The notes below the pieces were generated by a model. The model ran no database searches. It had not been told where the DNA came from and saw only the letters and a program-made list of their open reading frames with translations. The position numbers and the translations under genes are program-made. Of a DNA stretch of 5,283 bases, positions 1-5,283 are shown one piece after another. This DNA is from Rhodoferax sp. OV413 (GTDB lineage: Bacteria; Pseudomonadota; Gammaproteobacteria; Burkholderiales; Burkholderiaceae_C). How positions within the stretch are numbered: position 1 is the first letter of the stretch; each line of letters starts with the position of its first letter. The DNA lies in contig CAMATS010000197.1 of NCBI GenBank assembly GCA_945861195.1, positions 1 to 5,283 on the forward strand, read 5' to 3'.

Positions 1-563
1 GCGCCATGCTCCTTGGCCAGCGCGCATTTGGCATCCGAACCGGCGGTGCCAATGAGCTGCAGGCCCAGCGCCTTGGCCCACTGGGTGGCGATCAGGCCGA
101 CGCCGCCGGCCGCTGCATGAAACAGCACAAAGTCGCCAGCGCTCAAGCCGCCCTGAGGCTGGGTGCGCTTGAGCAGGTATTGCGCAGTCAGGCCCTTGAG
201 CATCATCGCCGCGCCAGTCTCAAACGAGATGGCGTCGGGCAAACGGCACACAGTTTTGGCCGGCATCACCCGCAGCTCGCAGTAGCTGCCCGGCGGCTGG
301 CTGGCATAGGCCGCGCGGTCGCCGGCCTTGAGGTGGCTCACGCCCTCGCCCACCGCCTCCACCACACCGGAGGCCTCCATGCCCATTTGCAGCGGCATCG
401 GCAGGGTGTAGAGGCCGGAGCGCTGGTAAATATCGATGTAATTCAAACCCACTGCCTTGTGACGGATGCGGATCTCGCCGGGGCCGGGATCGCCGACCAC
501 GACATCCACCACCTGCAGAACTTCGGGGCCACCGTTGTGGTCAATGCGTATCGCCTTACTCAT
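1..563 (-). CDS. qor: NADPH:quinone oxidoreductase, zinc-independent MDR family (3' end cut by window edge)
   Basis: This gene encodes a cytosolic, zinc-independent medium-chain dehydrogenase/reductase of the Qor (quinone oxidoreductase) type, which reduces quinones or activated alkenes with NADPH. Translation from ATG at 563-561 gives 187 full codons plus a partial Ala codon, roughly the first 58% of a protein of about 325 residues. Residues 1-110 are the GroES-like catalytic domain, with a conserved NYIDIYQRSGLY stretch at 41-52, GMEASGVVEAVG at 61-72 and the GDR turn at 81-83. The Rossmann domain begins near 142, with the AAGGVG nucleotide-binding motif at 151-156. No cysteine cluster for structural zinc is seen, as expected for Qor. 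The start is supported by a GGAG ribosome-binding site 6 bases upstream. It is the last visible gene of a four-gene run, 24 bases after the enoyl-CoA hydratase-like gene. The family is confident; the physiological substrate is not known from sequence. Confidence 0.93.
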   Translation of the reverse strand, partial: MSKAIRIDHNGGPEVLQVVDVVVGDPGPGEIRIRHKAVGLNYIDIYQRSGLYTLPMPLQMGMEASGVVEAVGEGVSHLKAGDRAAYASQPPGSYCELRVMPAKTVCRLPDAISFETGAAMMLKGLTAQYLLKRTQPQGGLSAGDFVLFHAAAGGVGLIATQWAKALGLQLIGTAGSDAKCALAKEHG

Positions 564-587
564 TCAATTCTCCAAAAAAACAAAAAA
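564..587 (-). promoter_or_regulatory. U-rich translation initiation region of qor with GGAG ribosome-binding site
   Basis: On the minus strand the 24-base gap between the upstream stop and the qor ATG reads T6-G-T7 (positions 587-574), then GGAG (573-570), then a 6-base spacer. The Shine-Dalgarno element is well placed and fixes the qor start. The nearly uninterrupted T tract gives a U-rich mRNA stretch just 5' of it; such stretches are known binding sites for ribosomal protein S1, so it may boost initiation. That role is inference. No strong GC hairpin precedes the T tract, so I do not call it a terminator. Confidence 0.6.
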
Positions 588-1376
588 TCATCGGGCCCAC
601 TGAGGCTCACGCTTGTCGATAAAAGCTTGCACGCCCTCTAGCGCGCTGTCGTCAATCATGTTGCAGGCCATGGTGTGCGCGGCCTCGGTGTAAGCGGCTT
701 CAATACCGTTTTCGATTTGGCGGTAAAACAGTTGCTTGCCCATGGCCACCGCCAGGGGCGGTTTGGCCAAAATACTTTGCACCAGTTGCTCTACTGCGGC
801 ATCCAGCAGCTCGGGCTCGGCAACCCGGTTCACCAGACCCTGCTGGAGAGCCTGGTCGGCACTGATGAAGTCGCCCGTGAGCAGCATCTCAAGAGCGGCT
901 TTACGGCCCAGGTTGCGCGACAGGGCGACACTCGGCGTGGCACAAAACAGGCCAAACTTGATGCCGCTGACCGCAAAGCGCGCGCTGCTGGCAGCCACGG
1001 CGAGGTCGCACATGGCCACCATCTGGCAGCCCGCCGCAGTGGCAATGCCTTGCACCCTGGCAATCACCGGTACCGGCAAGCGCTGCAAAGCCAGCATCAC
1101 CTCGGTGCATTTTGCAAACAGCGCTTGGTAGTAAGCCAGCGACGGCTCGGCGCGCATTTCCTTGAGGTCGTGCCCGGCACAAAAAGCCTTGCCATGTGCC
1201 GCGAGCACCAGCACCCGCACACTCGGGTCGCTGGCAACCAAGGCCAGTTCCTGCTGCAGCGCCGCCAACAGCGCCTCAGACAGGGCGTTGAAGGCATCTG
1301 GGCGGTTGAGCGTCAGGGTTTTGACGCCTCGGGCATCCAAGGCACTCAATAGGCAGGGTGTATCGGTCTGAGTCAT
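588..1376 (-). CDS. Enoyl-CoA hydratase/isomerase (crotonase) family protein, ECHDC3-like
   Basis: This 262-residue crotonase-fold protein has the usual family length and presumably binds an acyl-CoA thioester in the cytosol. The N-terminal strand ends in LNRPDAFNAL (23-32). The first oxyanion-hole segment is GKAFCAGHDLKEM (62-74), and the second is GIATAAGCQMVAMCDLAVA (110-128). The TPSVALSRNLGRKAALEMLLTG segment lies at 147-168, followed by the C-terminal trimer-forming helices. The wording, notably AAGCQ and GLFCATP, resembles the ECHDC3 subgroup more than classical FadB/PaaF-type hydratases. By alignment from memory with rat mitochondrial hydratase, catalytic Glu144 corresponds to Gln118 and Glu164 to Gly138, so ordinary hydration of enoyl-CoA is doubtful. 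The ATG start at 1376 has an AGAGGA ribosome-binding site 7 bases upstream. It lies between metY (20-base gap) and qor (24-base gap), so co-transcription is likely. The fold is certain; the reaction is unresolved. Confidence 0.93.
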   Translation of the reverse strand: MTQTDTPCLLSALDARGVKTLTLNRPDAFNALSEALLAALQQELALVASDPSVRVLVLAAHGKAFCAGHDLKEMRAEPSLAYYQALFAKCTEVMLALQRLPVPVIARVQGIATAAGCQMVAMCDLAVAASSARFAVSGIKFGLFCATPSVALSRNLGRKAALEMLLTGDFISADQALQQGLVNRVAEPELLDAAVEQLVQSILAKPPLAVAMGKQLFYRQIENGIEAAYTEAAHTMACNMIDDSALEGVQAFIDKREPQWAR

Positions 1377-1383
1377 GGGCTAA

Positions 1384-1389
1384 TCCTCT
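1384..1389 (-). promoter_or_regulatory. Ribosome-binding site of the enoyl-CoA hydratase-like gene
   Basis: The minus strand reads AGAGGA here, a good Shine-Dalgarno match, followed by a 7-base spacer to the ATG at 1376-1374. It lies entirely in the 20-base gap after the metY stop codon and supports the chosen start. Confidence 0.65.
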
Positions 1390-1396
1390 GGGTCAA

Positions 1397-2689
1397 TCAG
1401 GTGGCCAGCGCCTGGTCTATGTCCCAGAGTATGTCATCGATATGCTCGATACCCACCGACATGCGCACCATGTCTGGCAACACGCCGGCGGCAATTTGTT
1501 GCTCTGCATCGAGTTGGCGATGGGTGGTGGAGGCCGGGTGGATGATGAGGGTTCGGGTGTCCCCGATATTGGCCAGGTGGCTCATGAACTGCGCTGATTC
1601 AATAAAGCGCACGCCAGCATCGAGCCCGCCCTTGACACCAAACGCCAGCAAACCCGAGGCACCGGGCGCACCGTCCACCTGACGCATCTGTTTCTCGACC
1701 AGGCGGTAGTTCGGGTGATCTGGCAGCCCGGGGTAATTGACCCAGCTCACGCGCGCATGGCTTTTAAGAAACTGCGCCACCCTGCGTGCGTTGCTGCAAT
1801 GCCGCTCCATGCGCACATGCAGGCTCTCGGTACCTTGCAAGATTTGCCACGCCGAAAACGGCGAGAGGGTGGCGCCATAGACCCGCAGCACCTCCATGCG
1901 CGCCCGCATGGTGAAGGCAAAATCGCCAAAGGTCTCGTGAAACTTGACGCCGTGGTAGCCCGCCGAGGGCTCGGTCATACCGGGAAACTTGCCGTTGTCC
2001 CAGGGAAACTTGCCGCTCTCCACCAGCACCCCGCCCAGTGTGGTGCCATGGCCGCCCAAGTACTTGGTGGCCGAGTGCACCACGATGTCTGCCCCATGCA
2101 GCAGCGGCCTGCATAAAAACGGCGAGGGTACGGTGTTGTCAACAATCAGCGGCACACCATGGGCATGGGCCACATCGGCCACGGCGGCGATGTCCAGCAC
2201 AGTCAGGCTGGGGTTTCCCAGGCTCTCTGCGAACACCGCACGGGTGTTGGGCCGCATGGCCGCCTCAAAAGCCTGCGCTTGATTGGCATCTACAAAAGTG
2301 GTCTCGATGCCAAAGCGCTTGAGGTTCACAGCCAGCAGGCTGACGCTGCCGCCGTACAGAGCGCCAGCAGCCACCACATGATCGCCCTGCTGCAGGATGG
2401 TCATCAGGGCCATCGCCTCGGCGGCCATGCCGCTGGCAGCAGCCAGGCCGGCACGCCCGCCCTCCAAGGCTGCCACGCGCTCTTCGAGGGCGGCCACCGT
2501 GGGGTTGGAGAGGCGCGAGTACACATTGCCAAAGGTCTGCAAATTGAACAGGCTGGCGGCATGCTCGGCGCTGTCAAAAACAAAGCTGGTGGTCTGGTAA
2601 ATCGGCAGGGCCCGGGCACCGGTGGCGCTGTCTGGCACCTGGCCGGCGTGGATGGCCAGAGTTTCGGCTTGGAAGATACGGTCTGCCAT
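1397..2689 (-). CDS. metY: O-acetylhomoserine sulfhydrylase (O-acetylhomoserine aminocarboxypropyltransferase)
   Basis: This cytosolic PLP enzyme of the Cys/Met-metabolism family (fold type I) joins O-acetyl-L-homoserine with sulfide to give L-homocysteine and acetate, the direct-sulfhydrylation route to methionine. Related enzymes can also use methanethiol. From ATG 2689 it has 430 residues, normal for MetY. Visible motifs (ATG numbering) are YSRLSNPT near 57-64, whose Tyr and Arg hold the cofactor phosphate of a neighbouring subunit; SGMAAEA near 86-92; VDNT with Asp184, which contacts the PLP ring nitrogen; SATKYLGGHG with the Schiff-base Lys209; and TRTLIIHPAS from 378 with the substrate-carboxylate Arg379. 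The insertion around 226-257 (GKFPWDNGKFPGM, then GYHGVKFHE) is typical of MetY rather than of the shorter MetB/MetZ enzymes. An in-frame TTG at 2698 would add three residues and overlap the preceding stop as TTGA; ATG was preferred because family members commonly begin near MADR. It is second in the four-gene run. Confidence 0.95.
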   Translation of the reverse strand: MADRIFQAETLAIHAGQVPDSATGARALPIYQTTSFVFDSAEHAASLFNLQTFGNVYSRLSNPTVAALEERVAALEGGRAGLAAASGMAAEAMALMTILQQGDHVVAAGALYGGSVSLLAVNLKRFGIETTFVDANQAQAFEAAMRPNTRAVFAESLGNPSLTVLDIAAVADVAHAHGVPLIVDNTVPSPFLCRPLLHGADIVVHSATKYLGGHGTTLGGVLVESGKFPWDNGKFPGMTEPSAGYHGVKFHETFGDFAFTMRARMEVLRVYGATLSPFSAWQILQGTESLHVRMERHCSNARRVAQFLKSHARVSWVNYPGLPDHPNYRLVEKQMRQVDGAPGASGLLAFGVKGGLDAGVRFIESAQFMSHLANIGDTRTLIIHPASTTHRQLDAEQQIAAGVLPDMVRMSVGIEHIDDILWDIDQALAT

Positions 2690-2694
2690 GCTGC

Positions 2695-3174
2695 TCAAAC
2701 CCGGCTTACCTGCCGCTTGGCAGAGATCACGCCCGTGTTCACCCCCACCAGGTTGAGCCCGCCAAACAGCCGTCCATGCTCAATCTTGACGCAGCGGTCC
2801 AACACCGAATGAAGGCCGGCCGAGCGCGCCAGGTCGTCGGCCTGTGGGTTGACAACCCCGATTTGTTGCCACAGGCATTTGGCTCCGATCGCGATCGCCT
2901 GCTGCGCAATGGGCAGCACGTCCTCGGTGCGGCGGAACACGTCAACCATATCGACCGGAAACTCGATGTCGGTCAGCGCGGCATAGCAGTGTTCGCCCAA
3001 AATGTCGGTGCCGGCCTTGGCATAGCGCGGGTTCACCGGCACCACACGGTAGCCGTGCGACTGCATGTATTTCGCAGCAAAGTAGCTGGGGCGATGCCAT
3101 TCAGCCGACAAACCAACCACCGCAATGGTGCGGCAGTTTTGCAGAATCAGCTTCAGTTCGTCGATGGTGGTCAT
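2695..3174 (-). CDS. yccU: YccU-type CoA-binding protein
   Basis: This 159-residue protein consists of one Rossmann-like CoA-binding domain (CoA_binding_2 family, as in E. coli YccU, about 137 residues). Family members bind coenzyme A; no enzymatic reaction is established for the stand-alone form, so it may be a CoA sensor or carrier. Key features are the glycine turn TIAVVGLSAEWHRPSYFAAKY at residues 16-36 (Gly21 and the Arg28-Pro29-Ser30-Tyr31 signature), VVPVNPRY at 44-51, VDMVDVFRR at 74-82, LWQQIGVVN at 101-109 and DRCVKIEHGRL at 126-136. The C-terminal tail beyond 137 (GGLNLVGVNTGVIS then basic residues) is longer than in E. coli and, from memory, common in Burkholderiales homologues. 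The ATG at 3174 begins a typical N-terminus but lacks a strong Shine-Dalgarno sequence. It is the first gene of the four-gene run, and its stop lies 5 bases before the metY ATG. The family is sure; the role is unknown. Confidence 0.92.
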   Translation of the reverse strand: MTTIDELKLILQNCRTIAVVGLSAEWHRPSYFAAKYMQSHGYRVVPVNPRYAKAGTDILGEHCYAALTDIEFPVDMVDVFRRTEDVLPIAQQAIAIGAKCLWQQIGVVNPQADDLARSAGLHSVLDRCVKIEHGRLFGGLNLVGVNTGVISAKRQVSRV

Positions 3175-3241
3175 GGGCGAAGTCTAACGAGGGTTTGTAT
3201 TTAGAAAAAGCGAGTCGGCCGCAACAACTGCCAGCCCAACA
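3175..3241 (-). other. 67-base spacer between the MttB-like gene and yccU, with A/T-rich leader
   Basis: This is the only gap over 25 bases in the window and the natural boundary between the two gene blocks. Reading toward yccU, it holds a G/C-rich half (3241-3210), a T5 run (3209-3205) and an A/T-rich stretch (3206-3192) before the yccU start. I looked for sigma-70 boxes: TTGTTG (3227-3222) followed 17-18 bases on by CTAAAT or TAAATA gives only a poor -10 match, so I do not call a promoter. A promoter for the yccU-metY genes must lie here or inside the upstream gene, or the genes are read through from the MttB-like operon. Confidence 0.5.
3205..3222 (-). terminator. Weak intrinsic terminator candidate after the MttB-like gene
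   Basis: On the minus strand GCGG (3222-3219), loop CCGAC, and TCGC (3213-3210) can form a 4-bp stem with one G-U pair, followed directly by TTTTT (3209-3205). An alternative stem pairs AGTTG (3229-3225) with CGACT (3217-3213). Both are short and of doubtful stability, so termination would be partial at best. Confidence 0.22.
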
Positions 3242-4771
3242 CTATGCCGCCTTCATCGCGGATTCCGCGAGCCGGATATCCCAACCCGACCGTAATGCAG
3301 CTTGGGCCGCAGGATCGAGGTGAGCCGGGAAGTGCGTCGCCAGCAAATGGGCTGCCCGCTGGCGCGCAACCGCACGGATGTCCAAGGCGCCAGCCTGTTC
3401 CCATTGCACAGGTGCACGCCGATCAGCCAAGCGCGGGTAGACGAAATCGCTCGACATACGGGCCAATGTATCGGGTTGGCCCAGGAAGTGGCCTTCGCCG
3501 GCCACCACGTCGCAGATGCTGTCAATGGCGAGGGTAGCCGGCCCCACATCGACAGGCGCCAAGGACTTGAGAATGGCGCCCAACATGTCGTTGTCAATCA
3601 GATACGCCTCCAGCGATACCGCCATCAGGCTTGCCTGCATGCCGCTGGCCTGGGTGATGAAGTTGCAGCCTGCCTGTGCCGCCAGCGTCACACTCAGCGC
3701 TTTCTCGTAGCCCGCCTGCGCATCTGGGATCTTGCTGTCAGTGGCACCCGCAATGGTGGAATTGGGCAGATTAAAGTGCCTGGCCATCTGGACGCAGGCC
3801 GCGGTAAGTGTGGCCTGCTCACCAGCGCCACCGGCCATGCCGCCCGTGCGCAGGTCTGTGACCATGGGCCTAGGGCCGAACACCAGCCGCGCCTGAGGGT
3901 CGGCCAACCAGCCCACGACCATGCCGGCCAGGGTTTCGGCGGTGGTCTGGGCGATGCAGCCGGCCATGGTGACCGGGCTGGACGCCCCCATCTGGCCGAA
4001 GGTGTTGACCATGGCCGGGATGCCCATCTCCACAGCCTTGAGCAACACCTCACAAGCGGTCGGATCAAAACGAAGCGGTGGCACGACATGGTTGATGTTG
4101 AGGGACAGAAAGGGCCGCGCGCGGAAGGCGTCCTCTGAGCCGGCCACCGTATGGCACATGCGGGCGATGGCCTCCACATGAGACGCCGCAGAAGCCGACA
4201 CGCACACATGCTTGGAGGTTCCGGCCAGGCTCGCAAATGCGGTATTGACCTCCAACGACAGCACATCCGGCATGTCACGGGCCACCAGAGAGCGCGAGAA
4301 AAAGTGCACGTGCTCCAGCGTGTCCACCAGCCGCGCGGCGTCATACAGGTCTCGCAAGTTTGATTCGCGGTAGGCGCCAGTTTCCAGGTCGACGATCATG
4401 GGTGCGGCACCCCCGGTACCCACGTACACCCGTGAACCTGCCAGCGCCATGTCATGGCGAGGGTCCTGCCCGCATAGCATCACTTCCCTTGGCAGCGCGT
4501 CAAGGCAACGCCTGACCAAGGCAGCAGGAAACAGCAGTCGGTCCGCTTCAGACACGCTGCCACCTGCAGCCTGCACCAGAGCGACAACACGAGGCGGCGC
4601 GTCTGACATCCCAGTGTCGGCCAGTATGTCCAGGGCCGCGCTTTCGATGGCCAGCACCGCCTCGGGATCCAAGGGGGCATAACGGCCGCCCACCGCTTCG
4701 ACGCGTGCGCCACCGGTATCGGCTTCGCGTTCGCGGCGGCGTCGGCCGCGACTTGGCGCCTGCTCACTCAT
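3242..4771 (-). CDS. Trimethylamine methyltransferase (MttB) family protein, non-pyrrolysine type
   Basis: This complete 509-residue protein belongs to the MttB superfamily, TIM-barrel methyltransferases that move a methyl group from a quaternary or tertiary amine to a corrinoid protein. True trimethylamine MttB of methanogens needs pyrrolysine encoded by an internal amber codon. This gene has no internal TAG; its only TAG is the terminal stop at 3244-3242. It therefore groups with the non-pyrrolysine members, some of which (MtgB, MtpB) demethylate glycine betaine or proline betaine. Family features include GTGGAAPMIVDLETGAYR at 118-135, ARLVDTLEHVHFFSRSL near 146-162, INHVVPPLRFD near 226-236, FGPRPMVTDLRTGG at 298-311, GATDSKIPDAQAGYEKALS at 342-360 and the acidic EAYLIDNDMLG at 388-398. 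The first 20 residues are polar and Arg-rich (RGRRRRERE). The ATG at 4771 overlaps the upstream Ldh_2 stop as ATGA. No corrinoid protein or reactivase gene is visible. The family is clear; the substrate is unknown. Confidence 0.9.
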   Translation of the reverse strand: MSEQAPSRGRRRREREADTGGARVEAVGGRYAPLDPEAVLAIESAALDILADTGMSDAPPRVVALVQAAGGSVSEADRLLFPAALVRRCLDALPREVMLCGQDPRHDMALAGSRVYVGTGGAAPMIVDLETGAYRESNLRDLYDAARLVDTLEHVHFFSRSLVARDMPDVLSLEVNTAFASLAGTSKHVCVSASAASHVEAIARMCHTVAGSEDAFRARPFLSLNINHVVPPLRFDPTACEVLLKAVEMGIPAMVNTFGQMGASSPVTMAGCIAQTTAETLAGMVVGWLADPQARLVFGPRPMVTDLRTGGMAGGAGEQATLTAACVQMARHFNLPNSTIAGATDSKIPDAQAGYEKALSVTLAAQAGCNFITQASGMQASLMAVSLEAYLIDNDMLGAILKSLAPVDVGPATLAIDSICDVVAGEGHFLGQPDTLARMSSDFVYPRLADRRAPVQWEQAGALDIRAVARQRAAHLLATHFPAHLDPAAQAALRSGWDIRLAESAMKAA

Positions 4772-5283
4772 GCCATGGCAACGAGTTCCTCGGCATCAAC
4801 GCCGAGACGCACACCCAGCGCCCGCAGGGATGCCAGGGTGGCCGGGGGAATGGGAATGCCGGCGGTCAAGCGCTCCAGCCGCAAGGCCGCCTCGCGCTCG
4901 CCCGGTACCTCGACCCGGTCAAACCCAGGCGCCGGTGGGCAGTCCCGCAGCTCTGCCAGGCAATCCTCAGCGGCGGCGCGGTAGGTCGAGGAGGCCCGAA
5001 ACCGAGACAAATCGATGGCCAGGCAAATCCAGTTCATGCCGTCCATCGCCTGCCCCAGGATGGCCTCGCCCAGCAGTTCGGCCACCAGCGCCATGCCATA
5101 GCCCTTAGGCCCCGCCATAGAAAGGATGGCACCGCCATTGAAGTAATCATCAGGGTTGGTGGTGGGATTGCCTGCAGCGTCGATGCACAGGCCTTCGGCC
5201 AGGGGCCGGCCGGACATCTTGGCGGCGTAAATTTTTCCGCCGGCGGCCATGCCGGTGGCAAAGTCAATCACCACCGGGCCGCG
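4768..5283 (-). CDS. Ldh_2-family (malate/L-lactate dehydrogenase-like) oxidoreductase, C-terminal half
   Basis: The last 171 codons of an Ldh_2-family NAD(P)-dependent oxidoreductase are present; the frame stays open to the right edge, so about half of a protein of roughly 340-360 residues lies outside. The family reduces 2-oxo acids or cyclic imines, or oxidises the matching hydroxy or N-methyl amino acids; members include AllD, sulfolactate dehydrogenases and the DpkA-type piperideine-2-carboxylate reductase/N-methylamino acid dehydrogenase. Visible features, counted from the first in-window codon, are PVVIDFATGMAAGGK at 3-17 (family consensus D-ATS---GK), the PTTNPDD segment near 40-46, GPKGYGMALVAELLGE at 58-73, VEVPGERE at 124-131, and GIPIPPATLASLRALG at 142-157. 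A GTG at 5274 is internal, since family homology continues upstream of it. The stop TGA overlaps the MttB-like ATG by 4 bases, so the two are translationally coupled. The catalytic N-terminal residues are not in view, so the substrate cannot be assigned. Confidence 0.88.
   Translation of the reverse strand, partial: RGPVVIDFATGMAAGGKIYAAKMSGRPLAEGLCIDAAGNPTTNPDDYFNGGAILSMAGPKGYGMALVAELLGEAILGQAMDGMNWICLAIDLSRFRASSTYRAAAEDCLAELRDCPPAPGFDRVEVPGEREAALRLERLTAGIPIPPATLASLRALGVRLGVDAEELVAMA

Noticed and set aside
564..600. Intrinsic terminator between the crotonase-like gene and qor, suggested by the T tract
   Set aside because: The sequence before the T tract contains only the GGGCCC palindrome and no stem long enough with a proper loop; qor follows at once with a good ribosome-binding site, so read-through is expected.
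6..641. Long plus-strand open frame of 211 codons opposite qor
   Set aside because: It lies antisense to a convincing qor coding sequence and reads as low-complexity His/Ala/Leu/Arg-rich translation typical of GC-rich shadow frames. The same holds for the other plus-strand frames at 675-1352, 2159-2812 and 3302-4138.
3242..3244. TAG codon at the end of an MttB-family gene, possibly a pyrrolysine codon
   Set aside because: Pyrrolysine in true MttB sits in the interior of the protein, about two thirds along. Here the TAG follows a full-length 509-residue chain, and the frame beyond it (Cys-Trp-Ala-Gly...) runs into the spacer and then antisense-like frame of yccU with no family resemblance. 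It is an ordinary stop.
3694..4344. Alternative minus-strand frame of 216 codons inside the MttB-like gene
   Set aside because: It overlaps a clear MttB-family frame, and its translation is Trp/Arg/Pro/Ser-rich with no recognisable motifs, as expected for an out-of-frame shadow.
4714..4771. Twin-arginine export signal at the MttB-like N-terminus
   Set aside because: There are several arginines, but no hydrophobic stretch or cleavage-site region follows; the segment is charged and polar, and the family is cytosolic.
5272..5274. GTG at 5274 as the start of a short 168-residue dehydrogenase
   Set aside because: The frame continues open upstream to the window edge, and the preceding Arg-Gly-Pro joins a motif that is internal in Ldh_2 proteins, so this is a Val codon in a gene cut by the window.

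Overview
The window reads as ordinary, GC-rich (about 60%) chromosomal DNA from a Betaproteobacterium. Comamonadaceae-like Burkholderiales (Rhodoferax/Polaromonas type) is my best guess, from protein style, codon use and gene order. This is recognition from memory, not a database result. All six genes I can support lie on the minus strand, so the text reads right to left. Genes fill nearly everything; the largest non-coding gap is 67 bases. I see no rRNA, tRNA, CRISPR array, insertion sequence or long repeat.

Upstream block (5283 to 3242): the C-terminal half of an Ldh_2-family (malate/L-lactate dehydrogenase-like) NAD(P)-dependent oxidoreductase runs in from the right edge. It overlaps by 4 bases (ATGA) the start of a complete 509-residue MttB-superfamily methyltransferase of the non-pyrrolysine kind. 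The coupling suggests joint production. One plausible reading is demethylation of a quaternary or N-methylated amine followed by oxidation of an N-methylated or hydroxy acid product, but the substrate is unknown.

A 67-base spacer (3175-3241) holds a weak terminator-like structure and an A/T-rich leader.

Downstream block (3174 to 1): four tightly packed genes, with gaps of 5, 20 and 24 bases, form a likely operon. They are a YccU-type CoA-binding protein; O-acetylhomoserine sulfhydrylase (MetY), which makes homocysteine; an enoyl-CoA hydratase/isomerase-family protein resembling ECHDC3; and the N-terminal 188 residues of a zinc-independent NADPH:quinone oxidoreductase (Qor) that runs off the left edge.

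I did not find a clearly new system. The points most worth a second look are the MttB-like/Ldh_2 pair and the crotonase-fold protein that lacks both canonical catalytic glutamates.
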